This document shows, in pieces, positions 4,893 to 6,799 of a stretch of 6,799 bases of DNA. Made by a program: the position numbers and the translations under genes. The stretch covers positions 1-6,799 of the forward strand of contig JAIPGS010000044.1 of the NCBI GenBank assembly GCA_021735725.1, given 5' to 3'. Below the pieces are notes generated by a model. The model had not been told where the DNA came from. It worked only from the letters and a program-made list of their open reading frames with translations, and made no database searches. The stretch's first letter is position 1; each line of letters opens with the position of its first letter. The DNA is from Candidatus Babeliales bacterium. Its GTDB lineage: Bacteria > Babelota > Babeliae > Babelales > CAIQNR01.

Positions 4893-6398
4893 TTACTTCT
4901 TTTTAAGGGTAGGAAATAAGATAATATCTTTAATAGAAGTAGTATTTGTTAAAATCATCGCAAGACGATCAATCCCAATTCCTACACCTACTGTTGGAGG
5001 AAGCCCATATTCAATGGTATGAACATAATCACCATCAAAATGCATTGCTTCATCATCACCAGCTGCATGTGTTTTTGCTTGAGCTTCAAAACGTTCTTTT
5101 TGATCAAACGGTTCATTCAACTCATTAAAAGAATTTGCAAGTTCCATTCCAGCCATAAAAAGCTCAAATCGTGCCACAAATTCTGGATTATTTTCATCAC
5201 GACGTGCCAATGGAGAAACTTCAACAGGAAAATCAATAATAAAAGTTGGCTGAATAAGTTTAGCTTCAGCTACTTCTTCAAAAAGAAGAAATAATTTTTG
5301 CCCCCAACCTGCATCTTTTGGTATTTTTTTAGCGCCATGTTTTTTAAGTTCTGCATCTATTTTATCTGGTGCAATAGCTGCTTCAGTATAGTTACCGTGC
5401 TTTAAAACTGCATCTTTAATGCTCATCACATCAAATGGTTTTTCAAAATTTAATTCATGAACCCCAAATTGAACCTGTAATGCTCCACATGCTTCTTTAA
5501 TAACCGTTCTAATCATGTTTTGTGTAAAATCAATAGCAAAATGATAATCTTTATGTGCAATATAAAACTCAAGCATAGTAAATTCAGGATTATGACGTGT
5601 TGAAACACCTTCATTTCTAAAGTTTCTATTAATTTCATACACACGTTCAAAACCACCAACCACTAAACGTTTTAAATATAATTCTGGCGCAATACGTAAA
5701 TAAAGATCCATATCATACGTGTTATGATGAGTTACAAAAGGACGAGCTACTGCCCCACCAGGAATAGGATGAAGCATTGGAGTTTCAACTTCCATAAAAT
5801 CGTTTTCTTCTAAAAAATTACGTAATCTACTAATAAGTTTTGAACGAATTTTAAATTTTTGACGACTTTCAGGGCTACTAATCAAATCTAAATGACGTTG
5901 ACGATACTTAATTTCAACATCAGCAATTCCATGAAATTTTTCAGGAAGCGGATGTAAACATTTACTTAATAATGTAAATTCAGAAACGCGCAAAGTAACT
6001 TCGCCCGTCTTGGTTTTAAAAGGTATTCCTCTAACCCACACAATATCACCAAGATCAATATAATCAACAAAAAGAGCAAATTGCTCATCACCTAAAATGT
6101 CTTGTTTAAAATATAATTGTAACGATCCTGATCTATCCTGAATTTTTGCAAATACCGTTTTACCATGCCCACGGAGCGCCATTAAACGTCCTGCCACACT
6201 ATATTCTTTATCTGAATCTTCAACAAAATCATCAATAACCTGTTGCACCACATTGGGAACATTTTTAGCATATGGCCAAGGATTTATTCCCTTCTTACGC
6301 AAAGCATCTACTTTCTTTACACGAAATTCATGCTCTTCAGAAGGAGAACGTTCTTGACTATTTACCAGACCTTGAGGATTGTTTTTATTTTCAGACAT
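4893..6398 (-). CDS. lysS: Lysyl-tRNA synthetase, class II
   Basis: 501 residues, the normal length of bacterial class IIb LysRS, which charges tRNA-Lys with lysine in the cytoplasm. The N-terminal OB-fold anticodon-binding domain spans about 66-145 (YSVAGRLMALRGHGKTVFAK, then LQDRSG-type sequence). KYRQRHLDLI (164-173) links to the catalytic domain. There, motif 1 is around FMEVETPMLHPIPGGA (201-216), motif 2 is FRNEGVSTRHNPEFTMLE (260-277), the lysine/ATP pocket includes PVEVSPLARR (391-400) and ELANSFNELNEP (419-430), and motif 3 is GVGIGIDRLAMIL (471-483). The first 20 or so residues are polar and variable. The ATG at 6398 is the natural start, although only a weak GGTG lies 8 nt upstream. 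It follows the superoxide dismutase gene on the same strand after 107 bases. No truncation or missing motif is seen. Confidence 0.97.
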   Translation of the reverse strand: MSENKNNPQGLVNSQERSPSEEHEFRVKKVDALRKKGINPWPYAKNVPNVVQQVIDDFVEDSDKEYSVAGRLMALRGHGKTVFAKIQDRSGSLQLYFKQDILGDEQFALFVDYIDLGDIVWVRGIPFKTKTGEVTLRVSEFTLLSKCLHPLPEKFHGIADVEIKYRQRHLDLISSPESRQKFKIRSKLISRLRNFLEENDFMEVETPMLHPIPGGAVARPFVTHHNTYDMDLYLRIAPELYLKRLVVGGFERVYEINRNFRNEGVSTRHNPEFTMLEFYIAHKDYHFAIDFTQNMIRTVIKEACGALQVQFGVHELNFEKPFDVMSIKDAVLKHGNYTEAAIAPDKIDAELKKHGAKKIPKDAGWGQKLFLLFEEVAEAKLIQPTFIIDFPVEVSPLARRDENNPEFVARFELFMAGMELANSFNELNEPFDQKERFEAQAKTHAAGDDEAMHFDGDYVHTIEYGLPPTVGVGIGIDRLAMILTNTTSIKDIILFPTLKKK

Positions 6399-6431
6399 TG
6401 ATTTTTCACCGTTTAAAGATATTTATGTGGC

Positions 6432-6440
6432 ATTATCACA
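6432..6440 (-). promoter_or_regulatory. Possible extended -10 promoter of lysS
   Basis: On the minus strand TGTGATAAT (6440 to 6432) fits an extended -10 (TG, one base, then a hexamer with five of six matches). No convincing -35 sits 16-18 bases upstream. The start would be near 6425, leaving a leader of about 27 nt. lysS could instead be read through from the sod gene, since no clear terminator separates them. Confidence 0.35.
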
Positions 6441-6505
6441 GCATAAGTTTAACACAATTAAGATTTTTAGCCACTCTCAAATGAGGGTCGCACTTTAAAA
6501 TTTCT

Positions 6506-6799
6506 CTATCCTCTAATTTTTGTATAATTTTCAAGTGCTTGTTCCCAATTGATCACATGCCACCATGCAGAAATATAATCAGGACGACGATTAAAATATT
6601 GTAAATAATATGCATGTTCCCACACATCAAGACCTAAAACAGGATGTAATCCTTGACTTACTGGTGTATCTTGATTAGGAGTTGCAGTCACAACTAATTT
6701 ACCATTATTATCAACAGACAACCATGCCCAGCCACTTCCAAAACATGTTTTTGCAGCAGTTTCAAATTGATCTTTAAAGACGTCAAAAGAACCAAAAAC
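6506..6799 (-). CDS. sodA: Superoxide dismutase Fe/Mn family, C-terminal half (partial)
   Basis: The frame is open from the stop at 6506 to the window edge, giving 97 residues, about half of a typical 200-residue Fe/Mn superoxide dismutase. The N-terminal helical domain lies beyond 6799. The TTG-initiated frame at 6721 is not a real start, because 26 further family-like codons precede it (FKDQFETAAKTCFGSGWAWL). The family signature DVWEHAYY (58-65 of the visible part) supplies the metal ligands Asp58 and His62. The other two His ligands would be in the missing part. FNRRPDYISAWWHVINW (69-85) is the usual C-terminal helix. TPNQD (40-44) carries the Gln found at this position in Mn-type enzymes, where Fe-type enzymes usually have Ala or Gly, so Mn use is inferred. 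The enzyme converts superoxide to peroxide and oxygen. It lies upstream of lysS on the same strand, 107 bases away. Confidence 0.95.
   Translation of the reverse strand, partial: VFGSFDVFKDQFETAAKTCFGSGWAWLSVDNNGKLVVTATPNQDTPVSQGLHPVLGLDVWEHAYYLQYFNRRPDYISAWWHVINWEQALENYTKIRG

Noticed and set aside
4077..6484. Open frames at 4077-4346, 4946-5128, 5019-5294 and 6272-6484
   Set aside because: Out-of-frame or antisense shadows of the secreted-repeat gene and lysS, without ribosome-binding sites or recognisable content.
6506..6721. A complete small gene starting at the TTG at 6721
   Set aside because: The frame continues upstream to the window edge with superoxide dismutase sequence, so this is an internal Leu codon of a partial gene.
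1..6799. CRISPR array, tRNA/rRNA genes, transposase or phage genes, classical riboswitch
   Set aside because: No regularly spaced direct repeats outside the 24-base coding repeat, no cloverleaf or rRNA-like sequence, and no mobile-element protein in any frame.

Overview
The window is AT-rich (roughly one third G+C by eye) and densely packed. It uses the standard bacterial code: UGA is a real stop in recJ and Trp is UGG. Housekeeping genes are interleaved with short secreted proteins of unknown function and small dispersed repeats. This mix, with exported proteins that have recognisable signal peptides but no obvious orthologue, resembles a reduced-genome, host-associated bacterium such as Dependentiae (TM6/Babela-like). 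That placement is an impression from gene style, not a proof.

Layout. At 1-46 on the minus strand is the first codons of a gene that leaves the window, preceded by a strong Shine-Dalgarno. The intergenic stretch 47-299 holds copy 1 of a dispersed repeat (78-139) lying in a nested inverted repeat, then promoter-like sequence for a plus-strand gene at 300-1334. That gene encodes a signal-peptide protein with a class I SAM-methyltransferase-like core. It ends 2 nt from the end of a minus-strand pair, recJ (2011-3753) and cmk (1337-2014), joined by an ATGA overlap and apparently driven by a good sigma70-type promoter at 3805-3833. A divergent promoter region (3754-4003) leads into 4004-4627, a small secreted protein of unknown function with an 8-residue Ser-rich tandem repeat. 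The gap 4628-4892 is a repeat cluster: a GC-rich hairpin-forming element (4680-4742), then copy 2 of the dispersed repeat (4779-4840), whose hairpin can also act as a minus-strand terminator. Then come lysS (4893-6398, minus) and the C-terminal half of a superoxide dismutase (6506-6799, minus, cut by the window edge).

How the genes fit together. RecJ (single-strand 5'-3' exonuclease in repair and recombination), Cmk (CMP/dCMP phosphorylation), LysRS (lysine charging) and Sod (superoxide removal) are ordinary core functions with no single shared pathway, although recJ and cmk are surely co-transcribed. The two plus-strand genes encode putative exported proteins, and their upstream regions share similar AT-rich promoter blocks. 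The least explained material is the repeat pair. The right-hand 56-62 bases are nearly identical between copies, while the left flanks differ in sequence yet still pair with the conserved half to give a similar nested hairpin. In copy 1 this structure covers the ribosome-binding site of the gene leaving the window at the left. I found no CRISPR, tRNA, rRNA, transposase or phage gene.
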